Source: Phytohabitans flavus
GTDB lineage: Bacteria; Actinomycetota; Actinomycetes; Mycobacteriales; Micromonosporaceae
DNA: 64,000 bases
Direction: 5' to 3'
Assembly (NCBI RefSeq): GCF_011764545.1
Contig: NZ_AP022870.1
Location: 5,874,001 to 5,938,000, forward strand
Shown: positions 31,980-40,889 of the stretch, piece after piece
Position numbering within the stretch: the stretch's first letter is position 1
Layout: the number at the start of each line of letters is the position of its first letter
Translations under genes and position numbers: made by a program
Notes under the pieces: generated by a model
The model's input: the letters and a program-made list of their open reading frames with translations, nothing else
What the model was told of the DNA's origin: nothing
Database searches by the model: none

Positions 31980-34295
31980 ATGCCCGCGGTCGACACCGCC
32001 GCTTATCGTCGTACCGTCATGGGGGTCCTGCGAAGCTGGCTGCTGCCCGCACTGCTGGCCGCCGGCCAGGCGGCGCTGTGGCCGGGCATCCCTTTGCTGC
32101 TCGACCGCCCAGTCGACCGGGTGGAGGTGGCGGCGGCGCTGACCGCCACCGCGCTGGCCACCATCGCGCTCGGCTGGCGCCGCAAGGCACCGGTCGGCGC
32201 GCTGGCCGTGATCATTCCGGCGCTGACCCTGGGGCTGATCGCCACGCCGCCGGAGTCACTCGTCGTGCTCGTCTTCGCCGACGTCATCACGCTGTACTCG
32301 GTGGGCGCGCGCCGCCCGGCCCGGGTCACGTTCGCGGCCACCGCCGTGCTCATCGTCTGGCAGGCGATCGTCGGCATCTTCCTGTACCGGGACCCGCGCG
32401 AGTACATCGGCAACGTGGTGATCGGCGTCGTCGTGTACCTGCTCGCGGCGGGCCTCGGTCGGAGCCGGCGGCGGTGGCGGGCGGCCCGGCGCGACGCCGC
32501 CGACCGCCTGGCGCGGGCCGAGTCCGACCGGCGGCAGGCGTCGGTGCAGGAGCGCCAGCGGCTGGCCCGCGAGCTGCACGACGTGAGCGCGCACCACCTG
32601 ACGTCCATTGTGGTCACCGCGACCGCCGCGCAGCGGCTCGCCGCCAAACGCCCGGAGCTAGCCGCCGAGGCACTGGAGTTCGCCGCGCACACCGGACGGG
32701 AGACTCAGTCGGCGCTGCACCGGTTGGTCGCCGTAATGCGCGGGGTGGAGCTGGACGGCGGATCCGAGCTGGGGCGCCGGATCGAAGAGCTTGTCGCCGG
32801 CTTCGTCGCGCTCGGCCAGCCGGTCACCACCCGGCTGAGTGTCGACGGAGTGGCCGGCCCAGCCTGCGAGGCGGCGTACGGCATCGTGCGCGAGGCGCTC
32901 ACAAACGCGCTGCGCCATGCGCCGGGCGGCGCGGTGGAGGTCGCGCTCCGCCAGCGCGACGGCTCGCTCGAGGTACTCGTGACCAACGGCGTCGCCACCA
33001 CACCTGCCGCCGCGAGCGGGCTGGGGTCCGGGCGGGGCATGGAGGGCATGCGAGAGCGGGCCGCGTCCGCCGGTGGCACGCTCGAGGCCGGCCCGGAGCC
33101 GGACGGCGGGTGGCGGGTACGCGCGCTCCTGCCGGAGTCCGCCGCGTCCACAATGGAGAATTCGCTGCGCCGGGTACGTGGCCCGCGCCTGGCCGACATC
33201 GCGATCGCACTCGCCGCCGCGACGCTGCCGGTATCGCTGATGGTCCTCCCCGACCCCACGATGCCCAGAGTGGACACGACCGCCGCGGCACTCGCCACGA
33301 TGCTGATGGCCGCGCACGCCCTCCCGCTGCTGTGGCGCCGGCGCGCGCCTTGGGCGGTGCTCGGAGGTGTGCTGGCCACCACCGCGCTCTGGCCGGCGGT
33401 GGCCGGCTTCCACCTGCTGCCGGAGACCGCGCTCGTCGCGCTCGCCGCGGGCATCGGCGCCGACCTCGTCGCCGTGTACGCGGTCGCCGCCTACGGCCGT
33501 CCCCGCCACCTCACCTGGCTCTCGATGCTGCTGGCCGCCGGGGTGCAGGGCGCGGGCACGCTGCTGGCGCTCACGCTCGACGGGTGGCTGCTGGGGCAGC
33601 CGGTCATGCCCACGGTGGTGGCCGTGGCGCTCGCCCTGGTCACGGTGCCGTTCCTGATGCTCGCCACACCCGTGTGGCTGGCCGGGTTCCTGGCCCGGAT
33701 CCGTCGCGAAGGCGTGGTGTCCCGGGAGCGGCGGGCGGTGGCGGCCTCCACGGCGGGCGCGGTCGAGCTCGCGTACGCCGAGCGGCAGCGCATCGCCGCC
33801 GGCCTGCGCGCCGCGGTACTCCGGCAGGCCGCGCGGGTCACCGAGGCCGCGGAGGAAGGCAGGCTGGACGCGGTGCTGGAGTCGGCCCGGGCCGCGCTTG
33901 CCGCCATGCGCGACCTCCTCGGCGACCTGCGGGTCGACCCCGAGCGCGAGCCGCAGCCGACCGCCGCCGCGATCGACACGCTCTGCCGCGAGCTGCGGGC
34001 GGCCGGGCGTCGGGTGGAGCTGCACACACCCGCGCCGGCGCCCGAGCTGCCGCCGGCGGTGGACGTTTCCGCGTACCGCGTGGTGGAGACCGCCCTCGGC
34101 GCGGGCGACGACGGGCCGGCTCGGGTGACTCTCGGCTACGGCCCCGCCGACCTGCGCATCACGGTGACCGGGGTACCCTCGGCGACCGCCGGACCCGTCG
34201 CGGCAGGGCTGCGGGCCCGCGTCGCGGCGATCGGCGGACGGATGACAGTGGATCCAGCGGGGACGATGGACGTATGGCTGCCCTCCCGGACCTGA
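31980..34295 (+). CDS. Tandem sensor histidine kinase: active module fused to a degenerate one
   Basis: 771 residues made of two kinase-like units. Unit 1 (1-395): four to five membrane segments, then the NarL-type dimerization helix QERQRLARELHDVSAHHL with phospho-acceptor His200, and an ATPase domain with REALTNALRHAPGG (N-box near 305) and GLGSGRGMEGMRERA. Unit 2 (400-771): again several membrane segments, then an aligned helix YAERQRIAAGLRAAVLRQ in which Arg610 replaces the histidine, and a shortened ATPase-like end without recognisable N and G boxes (YRVVETALGAGDDGPARV). Unit 2 therefore looks like a pseudokinase. Starts at GTG 31959, ATG 31980 and ATG 32019 are all open; none has a strong ribosome site. 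The response regulator gene overlaps its end by 22 bases. Confidence 0.85.
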   Translation: MPAVDTAAYRRTVMGVLRSWLLPALLAAGQAALWPGIPLLLDRPVDRVEVAAALTATALATIALGWRRKAPVGALAVIIPALTLGLIATPPESLVVLVFADVITLYSVGARRPARVTFAATAVLIVWQAIVGIFLYRDPREYIGNVVIGVVVYLLAAGLGRSRRRWRAARRDAADRLARAESDRRQASVQERQRLARELHDVSAHHLTSIVVTATAAQRLAAKRPELAAEALEFAAHTGRETQSALHRLVAVMRGVELDGGSELGRRIEELVAGFVALGQPVTTRLSVDGVAGPACEAAYGIVREALTNALRHAPGGAVEVALRQRDGSLEVLVTNGVATTPAAASGLGSGRGMEGMRERAASAGGTLEAGPEPDGGWRVRALLPESAASTMENSLRRVRGPRLADIAIALAAATLPVSLMVLPDPTMPRVDTTAAALATMLMAAHALPLLWRRRAPWAVLGGVLATTALWPAVAGFHLLPETALVALAAGIGADLVAVYAVAAYGRPRHLTWLSMLLAAGVQGAGTLLALTLDGWLLGQPVMPTVVAVALALVTVPFLMLATPVWLAGFLARIRREGVVSRERRAVAASTAGAVELAYAERQRIAAGLRAAVLRQAARVTEAAEEGRLDAVLESARAALAAMRDLLGDLRVDPEREPQPTAAAIDTLCRELRAAGRRVELHTPAPAPELPPAVDVSAYRVVETALGAGDDGPARVTLGYGPADLRITVTGVPSATAGPVAAGLRARVAAIGGRMTVDPAGTMDVWLPSRT

Positions 34296-34960
34296 CCCGC
34301 GTGCTCGTGGTCGACGACCAGCCGGTGGTGCGCGCCGGATTCGCCGCGATCCTGGACGCCGAGACCGACCTGTCCGTGGTGGGCATGGCCGCCGACGGCG
34401 CGGCCGCGGTCGAGCTCGCCGGCACCCTCCGCCCGGACGTCGTGGTGATGGACATCCGCATGCCGGGCATGGACGGGCTGACCGCCACCCGACTGCTCAC
34501 CGGTTCGCCGGACCCACCGCGGGTGCTGGTGCTGACCACGTTCGACCTCGACGCGTACGTCTTCGAGGCGCTCCGCGCCGGCGCCTCCGGCTTTCTGCTC
34601 AAGGACGCCCACCCCGACGACCTGCTCGCCGCGATCCGGGTTGTCGCGGCCGGCGACGGCATGCTCGCGCCGGCCGTCACCCGGCGCCTGATCGCTGCGT
34701 TCGCCGGTGGCGTCGTGAGCCCGCCGGCCGAGGGCGCCTCGCCGCCCGGCCTTACGCCGCGCGAGCGCGAGGTGCTCACGCTTGTCGCGAGTGGACTGTC
34801 CAATGCGGAGATCGGCGACCGGCTGGGCGTGGCGACCGGCACGGTCAAGACACATGTCAACGCGCTACTGACGAAGCTCGGCGTCCGCGACCGCGTACAG
34901 GCCACCATCCTCGCGTACGACATCGGCGTTGTACGGCCACGCGGCGGTGCGCGGGATTAG
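34274..34960 (+). CDS. NarL/LuxR-type response regulator
   Basis: 228 residues. Receiver domain (about 8-125) with acidic pocket Asp14/Asp15, phospho-acceptor Asp60 in VVMDIRMPGMDG and Lys in GFLLKDAHP; C-terminal LuxR-type helix-turn-helix LTPREREVLTLVASGLSNAEIGDRLGVATGTVKTHV. It overlaps the tandem kinase gene by 22 bases and is surely its partner. The longer open frame upstream is the kinase gene read in another frame. Confidence 0.95.
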   Translation: MAALPDLTRVLVVDDQPVVRAGFAAILDAETDLSVVGMAADGAAAVELAGTLRPDVVVMDIRMPGMDGLTATRLLTGSPDPPRVLVLTTFDLDAYVFEALRAGASGFLLKDAHPDDLLAAIRVVAAGDGMLAPAVTRRLIAAFAGGVVSPPAEGASPPGLTPREREVLTLVASGLSNAEIGDRLGVATGTVKTHVNALLTKLGVRDRVQATILAYDIGVVRPRGGARD

Positions 34961-35041
34961 TACGCCTCTACCCGGAGATACAGGCTGATCTCCGTGTCCG
35001 GCATGACGATTCGCGCCTCGGCCGTTCGTACCGTCGAACAC

Positions 35042-35371
35042 ATGATGCGACGAAGCGTGCGAAGCACCGCCGTCCTGGCGACGGCGGCCGTGCTGGCAGG
35101 CGGCACCGCGGTGGCATTGATCGCGCTCGCCTTCTGGCTGCGCGGCTGGGCGCCGGTGAGCGACGGGCCGAGGTTTGCCGATCCGCGCTGGTGGCTGTCG
35201 TTGCTCAGCCAGACCGCTGGCTACCTTGCGCTGGGCAAGGTCGGCTTCAAGGTAGCGCTCGCGGTGGTGCTGGGCGCGTCCGGTCTCACGGTGCTCATGT
35301 GGGAACGGCGCCGCGAGCGGCGAAAGGCGGAGGAGAGTGACGCTCCCACACCCGGCGGAGAGCCCAGCTGA
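35042..35371 (+). CDS. Small membrane protein of unknown function
   Basis: About 109 residues from ATG 35042, two membrane segments (TAVLATAAVLAGGTAVALIALAF and LGKVGFKVALAVVLGASGLTVLM) and a charged C-terminus (ERRRERRKAEESD). GTG 34994 gives a 16-residue longer version. No ribosome site decides. I do not recognise a family; it may be a conserved small protein of the group. Confidence 0.55.
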   Translation: MMRRSVRSTAVLATAAVLAGGTAVALIALAFWLRGWAPVSDGPRFADPRWWLSLLSQTAGYLALGKVGFKVALAVVLGASGLTVLMWERRRERRKAEESDAPTPGGEPS

Positions 35372-35415
35372 CGGGGTTGCGACCAACCAGTTCCAGTAGC
35401 TACGGTGCGCTGTCC

Positions 35416-35435
35416 TTCGTAAACCTCCTTACGAA
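35416..35435. promoter_or_regulatory. Inverted repeat before the LPXTG protein gene
   Basis: TTCGTAA, six bases, TTACGAA: perfect 7-bp arms, 42 bases before ATG 35477. Its centre ACCTCC is complementary to a Shine-Dalgarno sequence, so in RNA it could also affect translation. Confidence 0.4.
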
Positions 35436-35476
35436 TCCAGCTCTCTCACGAGACTTTCCTTTGGGTGAAAGGCACG

Positions 35477-36991
35477 ATGCGCTACAAGACGCCCCTGGGC
35501 CGGCTCGGCTTGGCCTGCGCGGCCGCCAGCATGGTCGCCCTCGCCGCCGCCGCACCGGCCCGCGCCGAGGAGCCCGTGGAGTATGGCTGGGCCCAGCCCT
35601 CCATGGAGTACGTGGTCAACGTCGCGATGGACGCGACGACGCCGAAACCAATCAAGATCACCGTCGAAAACAGCGTGCCGACCGCTGCCGTCGACGTGAC
35701 CGTCAAAATCGACACGTCCACGGTCTCGGCGGCGTTCAAGCTCGACCTGCCCGGCGCCGACCAGGGCTGCACCGTCGCTGGCAAGGTGGCCACCTGCACG
35801 CTCGCCGAGCTTCCCGGCGAGTCGAAGAAGGTCTACACGATCGACGCGCTGCCGGGCGACCTTGAGGTGCTGGAGTACCAGGGCCTGATCCAGGTGACCA
35901 CCTCGGCGGCCAACATGCCTGAGGACCAGCAGGCCGAGGGCTACGTGCAGCTCATGTCGCCCGGCATCGACCTCGTGATGGACCAGATCGACGACATGAC
36001 GCTCGAGCCCGGCCGGGCCGCCAAGCTGCCGATCCAGGCCGCCAACGTGGGCACCGTCGCCGCGGCCGGCGTCGAGGTGATCCTGAGCGTCGGTCTCGAA
36101 ATCGAGTTTCCGGACCAGTACGAAAACTGCACCTACAACCCGGACTTCCTGGAGCTGAACTGCTGGGTCCTCGGCGATGTCGCCCCCGGCGACGTCTTCG
36201 CCATCGCCGACGAGACGCCGCTGCGGATCGCGGTGAAGGACAAGGCAGCGGGTCCGGACAAGCAGTGGGTCTCGGCGCGGGTGGCGCCCTTGGGCGAGGA
36301 GCAGATCGAGGAGCTGGCCGCCAAGGCGGCCAGCAAGCGGTCCGCCGGCCAGCAGCTGCGGCTCGCCGAGGTCGGGCCGATCCCGGACCTGAACGACTAC
36401 GACAACTTCACCCAGTTCAACGTCAACATCCCCAAGAACTCGGCCGACAGCGTGGCGATCGGCGGTACCGTGCCCGGCGCTGTGGGTGACGAGGTCGACC
36501 TCAAGGTGGGCCTGCGCAACGACGGGCCGAACAACATGCTCAAGCCGGGCGAGGAGTGGGCCGCGTCCGCGCTGGTGACCCTCCCCGCCGGGGTGAAGGC
36601 GCTTACGGTCAGCGACCGCTGTACGCCGATCGTCGACGGCGAGGCCCAGTGGGAGGACGAGGGGAAGCCCATCGGCCTCGTCTACGTCTGCTGGCCGTCG
36701 GACAGCCTCAACGCGGGCGAGGAGTTCCTCTTCCCGTTCAAGGTGGAGATCGTGGACACCGCTAGCGCGGCCGGCTCGATCGTGGTCGACGGCGGCGTGC
36801 AGGACCCAGACACCTCCAACAACACGGCCGAGATCACGATGGGCGCGGGTAGCGGTGGCGGCGGCGGTGGCCTGCCGGTGACCGGTGCCCGAGCCGGTCT
36901 CGTCGCTGGCGTGGGCGCGCTGCTCGTCGCCGCCGGCGTGGTGGCCGTGGTGCTGTTGCGCCGCCGCCGGATCGTCACGGTCGTCGAGTAG
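35477..36991 (+). CDS. LPXTG-anchored surface protein
   Basis: 504-residue exported protein. Signal peptide to about residue 32 (LGLACAAASMVALAAAAPARA), then an extracellular region of about 430 residues built of two or three immunoglobulin-like beta domains with CARDB/DUF11-like phrasing (VAVDV-type strands, AANVGTVAAAGVEVILSVG, GLRNDGPNNMLKPGEEW, DPDTSNNTAEI). Cysteines are paired in each domain. A glycine run leads to the sorting signal LPVTG at 466-470, a membrane helix and RRRRIVTVVE, so a sortase should attach it to peptidoglycan. ATG 35477 follows AAAGG. No sortase gene in the window. Stalk or adhesin role inferred. Confidence 0.88.
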   Translation: MRYKTPLGRLGLACAAASMVALAAAAPARAEEPVEYGWAQPSMEYVVNVAMDATTPKPIKITVENSVPTAAVDVTVKIDTSTVSAAFKLDLPGADQGCTVAGKVATCTLAELPGESKKVYTIDALPGDLEVLEYQGLIQVTTSAANMPEDQQAEGYVQLMSPGIDLVMDQIDDMTLEPGRAAKLPIQAANVGTVAAAGVEVILSVGLEIEFPDQYENCTYNPDFLELNCWVLGDVAPGDVFAIADETPLRIAVKDKAAGPDKQWVSARVAPLGEEQIEELAAKAASKRSAGQQLRLAEVGPIPDLNDYDNFTQFNVNIPKNSADSVAIGGTVPGAVGDEVDLKVGLRNDGPNNMLKPGEEWAASALVTLPAGVKALTVSDRCTPIVDGEAQWEDEGKPIGLVYVCWPSDSLNAGEEFLFPFKVEIVDTASAAGSIVVDGGVQDPDTSNNTAEITMGAGSGGGGGGLPVTGARAGLVAGVGALLVAAGVVAVVLLRRRRIVTVVE

Positions 36992-37014
36992 GAACCACGA
37001 ACCGTACACATCGG

Positions 37015-37042
37015 ACCCCCGTCGGGCTCGCCCGGCGGGGGT
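37015..37042. terminator. Hairpin terminator between convergent genes
   Basis: ACCCCCGTCGGG (37015-37026), loop CTCG, CCCGGCGGGGGT (37031-37042); one G-T pair in 12. It serves the LPXTG protein gene and, on the other strand, the ROK regulator gene. Confidence 0.8.
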
Positions 37043-37051
37043 TCGCCGTCG

Positions 37052-38284
37052 CTAGGCGTGCGCCGTGGTGCGGGCGAGCGTGGCCAGCGGGTCGGCCATG
37101 AGGTCGGCGAAGCCAAGCTCGGCGGCACCGACCAAAGTGGAGTCATCGCCCAGTGCCGAGGTGCTCAGCCGGACCCGCTCGCGGGCGACCGGCAGCACGT
37201 TGGTCGCGATGCGGTGGCGCACCTGGGGAGCCGCGCCCGGGTACACGTCGCGGAGCATGCCGCCGAAGATCACCATGCCGGGGTTGAAGAGATTGATGAG
37301 GTTGGCGACCCCGATGCCGAGCCAGTCGCCGATCCGGCGCAGCGCCTCGCGGGCCAGCTCGTCGCCACGGTCGGCGTCGTCCACCACCGCCCGCAGCGCG
37401 TCGCGGCCCCAGAGGTCGGCCGGCCGCCCGGCGGCGTCGAGCAGCGCCCGCTCCCCCACCTCCGCCTCCAGGCAGCCGTGCGAGCCGCACCCGCAGGGCC
37501 GCCCGCCGTACGGGTTGACCACCATGTGCCCCAGCTCGCAGCCATACCCGCCGTCGCCGTCGAGCAGCTTGCCGCCGACGATGATGCCGCCGCCGACGCC
37601 GACGTCACCGTGCAGGTAAAGCAGGTTCTGGAAGCCGATCCCCGCACCCCGCTGCTGCTCGGCGAGCGCGCCGAGGTGCGCCTCGTTGCCCACCCGCACC
37701 GGGATGCCGAGCCCTAACCGGCGACTCAGCTCGGCGCCGAACGCCTGGTCCACCCAGCCCATGTCCGGGCCGAAGCGCACCATGCCGTCGCCGGGACGGA
37801 TCATCCCGCAGTACGAGGCGCCGATCCCCACGCACACCGAGTCGGGCGGCGCCGCCTCGTACAGCTGGCGGCCGAACTGGGCGAGCACGTCCACCACGTG
37901 TTCGAGGTCGGCGCCGGCCCGGGGGCGTACCGCCTCGCGCCGGTCGAGCAACGCCCCGCCAAGCCCGACCCGGGCGGCGACAAGGCGGTCCACGGCGACG
38001 TCGAAGGCCAGCACGTACGCCCAGTCGGGCCGGGCGCGCACCAAGAGGGAGGGGCGGCCCGCGCGGCGGGTGTCGGTGGGCGGGGCCTCGCGCACGAGAC
38101 CGGCCGCGCCCAGCTCGGAAGTGAGCGCCATGATCGTGCTGCGGTTGAGCCCCATGCGCTCGGCCAGCGTGGCACGCGAGACCGAGCCGCCGAGATGCAC
38201 GTGGCGGAGCAGGGTGCCGATGTTGTGCCGGTGGATCTGCTCCTGCGCCATCCCGACCGCTGGCTTCGTCGGGGCTCTCGACAT
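37052..38284 (-). CDS. ROK-family transcriptional regulator
   Basis: 410 residues, NagC/XylR type. N-terminal winged helix (about 15-75: IGTLLRHVHLGGSVSRATLAERMGLNRSTIMALTSEL) and a ROK sugar-kinase-like domain. The ROK zinc and sugar motif CELGHMVVNPYGGRPCGCGSHGCLEAEVG is intact; ATP-binding motifs are weak, as in repressors. Start ATG 38284 with GAGG nine bases upstream. Likely represses sugar-use genes when no ligand is bound. No sugar operon adjoins it; target and ligand unknown. Confidence 0.93.
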   Translation of the reverse strand: MSRAPTKPAVGMAQEQIHRHNIGTLLRHVHLGGSVSRATLAERMGLNRSTIMALTSELGAAGLVREAPPTDTRRAGRPSLLVRARPDWAYVLAFDVAVDRLVAARVGLGGALLDRREAVRPRAGADLEHVVDVLAQFGRQLYEAAPPDSVCVGIGASYCGMIRPGDGMVRFGPDMGWVDQAFGAELSRRLGLGIPVRVGNEAHLGALAEQQRGAGIGFQNLLYLHGDVGVGGGIIVGGKLLDGDGGYGCELGHMVVNPYGGRPCGCGSHGCLEAEVGERALLDAAGRPADLWGRDALRAVVDDADRGDELAREALRRIGDWLGIGVANLINLFNPGMVIFGGMLRDVYPGAAPQVRHRIATNVLPVARERVRLSTSALGDDSTLVGAAELGFADLMADPLATLARTTAHA

Positions 38285-38494
38285 CGTGGGAACCTCGGCC
38301 GATCGGAGTCCAGGGGATTTTTACAGAATCGTAAAGTGCCAGCGTGCAGCACCGCCAGAGCGGCGATCGGCGGGGGAAAATATCCGATTAGTCCGTCGGT
38401 ACAGAACGCGAAGGAGCAGTAGACTCACGGCGCTGCCGAGCCGTTTGGCCGCACCGGGGGTTTCCAACTCAGCCAGGGAAATGGGACGAAGATC

Positions 38495-40852
38495 GTGATC
38501 GGTGCGCCGCGCCGCGCGTGGCTGATCGTTCTGGCCGGCGGCCTCACGCTGGTCCTTGCGGCCTGGCCCTTGCCACACGCTGTCGCCGCTCCGATCTGGA
38601 TCGTCACGCAGCTTGTCACGGTGGCCGTCGCGACGTACGCGCTGACGAGCCGCGAGGCGCTGCACCGCTCCGGCTGGTGGGTGCTCCTGTCCAGCTGTGG
38701 CCTCGGCCTGGCGAGCGCCGCCCTGCACGTCGTGCCCGCCGACGAGATCTCCGACGAGGCGTGGCCGATCGCGCTCGCCGCCCGCTCCGCGCTCTTCGTG
38801 CTCGGCCTGATCCTGCTGCTCGGCGTGCGCCGCGCCCAGCCCACCGACCAGAACTTCCTCGACGCCGCGATCGTCGCGGCCGGCCTTGCGATCGTGGCGT
38901 GGGCGTTCCTGATCGAGCCGTGGATCAGCGCCAACCCGCCGGACGCCGAGTACACCGGGGTGGTCGTCTGCTTCGGCGTGCTCGACCTGCTGCTGCTCGC
39001 CCTGGCACTGCGGATCGTCGCCAACCCCACCTCGCGTACGCCGACGATGCTGCTGCTCGCGGCCGGCGCCGGTGTGGTACTCGCAGCCGACATCGCGTCG
39101 ATCCTCCGGGTCGGCACGCACGCGCTGGACGGGTTCCAGCCCGGCGGGCTTGTCTTCACGGCCTGGCAGCTCTGCGGGGTGCTCGTCGCGGCGGCCGCGC
39201 TCCACCCGTCGTACGGCGAGGGCTACCGCCGGCCGGACGGCGGCACCGAGGACGTGCTGCCCCGCGCCCGGTTCGTGACGTTCGTCGTCGTGGCGTTGCT
39301 CGCGCCGGTCGTACCGGTGGTCGGCCTGCTCACCTCGGGGCTGCTCCCGGAAGAGGCGGTGCCCGCGCTTGTCGGCGCGGCCGCGTTCACATGCGCGCTG
39401 CTGGTGCTGCTCGTCGTACGGCTGGGCAACTTCGCCCGGCTAGCCGTGCGTCGCGCTGGGGCGATGAACGTACAGTCCGCCGCGCTCATGGTGCAGGCGA
39501 CCGCACTCCAGCAGGCGCTCAACGAGCAGCAGGCCCTCCAGGAGGAGCTGGCCCACCGCGCGCTGCACGACCCGCTGACCGGGCTGGCCAACCGCGCGTT
39601 GCTGGCCGAGCGGCTGGAGCTGATGCTGGTGAACGCCGGCCGGGCCCAGGCGCGCTGCTGCTCATCGACCTCGACGGCTTCAAGGACGTCAACGACACGC
39701 TCGGCCACCCGGCGGGCGACGAGCTGCTGGTACGGGTCGGGCAGCGGCTGCGGGTGGCTACCGCCGGCGCCGACACCGTGGCCCGGCTGGGCGGCGACGA
39801 GTTCGCGGTGCTGCTGACCGACACCGACACCGAAAGCTGCCGGCTCCTCGCCGGGCGGGTCATCGAGACGGTCCGCGACGCATACCCGCTCGCCGGGCGG
39901 CAGGTGCTGCTGGCCGCCAGCGGGGGCCTGCTGATCCTCGACGCGGAGCGCACCGAGCCCGCCGAGGCGCTGCGCGACGCGGACCTCGCGCTGTACGCGG
40001 CGAAGGAGGCCGGCAAGAACCAGGTCGTCGAGTTCAGCCCGCGTGCGCGAGGCCCGCCTCCACCACGCCGAGCTGGCCGCGAGCCTGCGGGCCGCACTCG
40101 CCGCCGACGCGCTAACCGTGCTGTACCAGCCGATCGTCGACCTCCACTCGGGCCAGCCGGTCGCGCTGGAGGCCCTGCTGCGGTGGCGCACGGCGGACGG
40201 CCGGGACGTGCCGCCCAGCAAGTTCATCGCGGTGGCCGAGGAGATCGGGCTGGTCGTCGACGTCGGGTCGAAGGTGCTGCGGGACGCCACCGCGCAGGCC
40301 AGCCTCTGGTACGCGCGGCACGACGTCGCGGTCAGCGTCAACGTTTCGGCCCGGCAGCTTGCCTCGCCGACCTTCGCGGCCGACGTACTCACCGTGCTCG
40401 CCGAACGCTCGCTCCCACCCGCCGCGCTGATCATCGAGATCACCGAGACGGTACTTGTGGACGCGGCCGGCGAGCTGGCCCAGCAGACGCTGACCGCGCT
40501 CCGCGAGCAGGGCGTGCGGATCGCCGTGGACGACTTCGGCACGGGCTACTCGTCGCTGGCCTACCTGCAACGGCTCCCCATCGACATCCTGAAGATCGAC
40601 CACACGTTCACCGCGGCGCTGGACTCGCCGGGTGATCGTGGCGTGCGGTTCGTCGGCGCGATCCTCGGGCTGGGATCGAGCCTCGGCGTGCCGACGGTGG
40701 CCGAGGGCGTGGAGACGCCACGGCAGGCCGCGCTGCTCCGCGAGCTCGGCTGCCCGCTGGCACAGGGCTACCACTTCGCCCGCCCGTGCCCGCCCGAGGG
40801 CATCCTGGACTACCTGTCCACCCCGGTCGCGATGCGTGCCTCGCTGACCTGA
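38495..40852 (+). pseudogene. Membrane GGDEF-EAL cyclic-di-GMP protein, split by two frameshifts
   Basis: One protein of about 785 residues spread over two frames. Segment 1 (38495 to about 39650): seven to nine membrane helices, a coiled coil QATALQQALNEQQALQEELA and the start of GGDEF (HDPLTGLANRALLAERL). Segment 2 (about 39652-40040, shifted): LLLIDLDGFKDVNDTLGH and the intact ARLGGDEFAVLL motif. Segment 3 (about 40045 on, back in the first frame): EAL domain with ALEALLRW, DDFGTGYSSL and LKIDHTF. The first shift equals one missing base near 39648-39652; the second one extra or two missing near 40040-40046. All catalytic motifs remain, so sequencing errors are as likely as decay. It would make and degrade c-di-GMP at the membrane. 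GTG 38495 start. Confidence 0.85.
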
Positions 40853-40889
40853 GGATCCAACGGACGGGGCCTCCTGTACCCTCCCGCGG

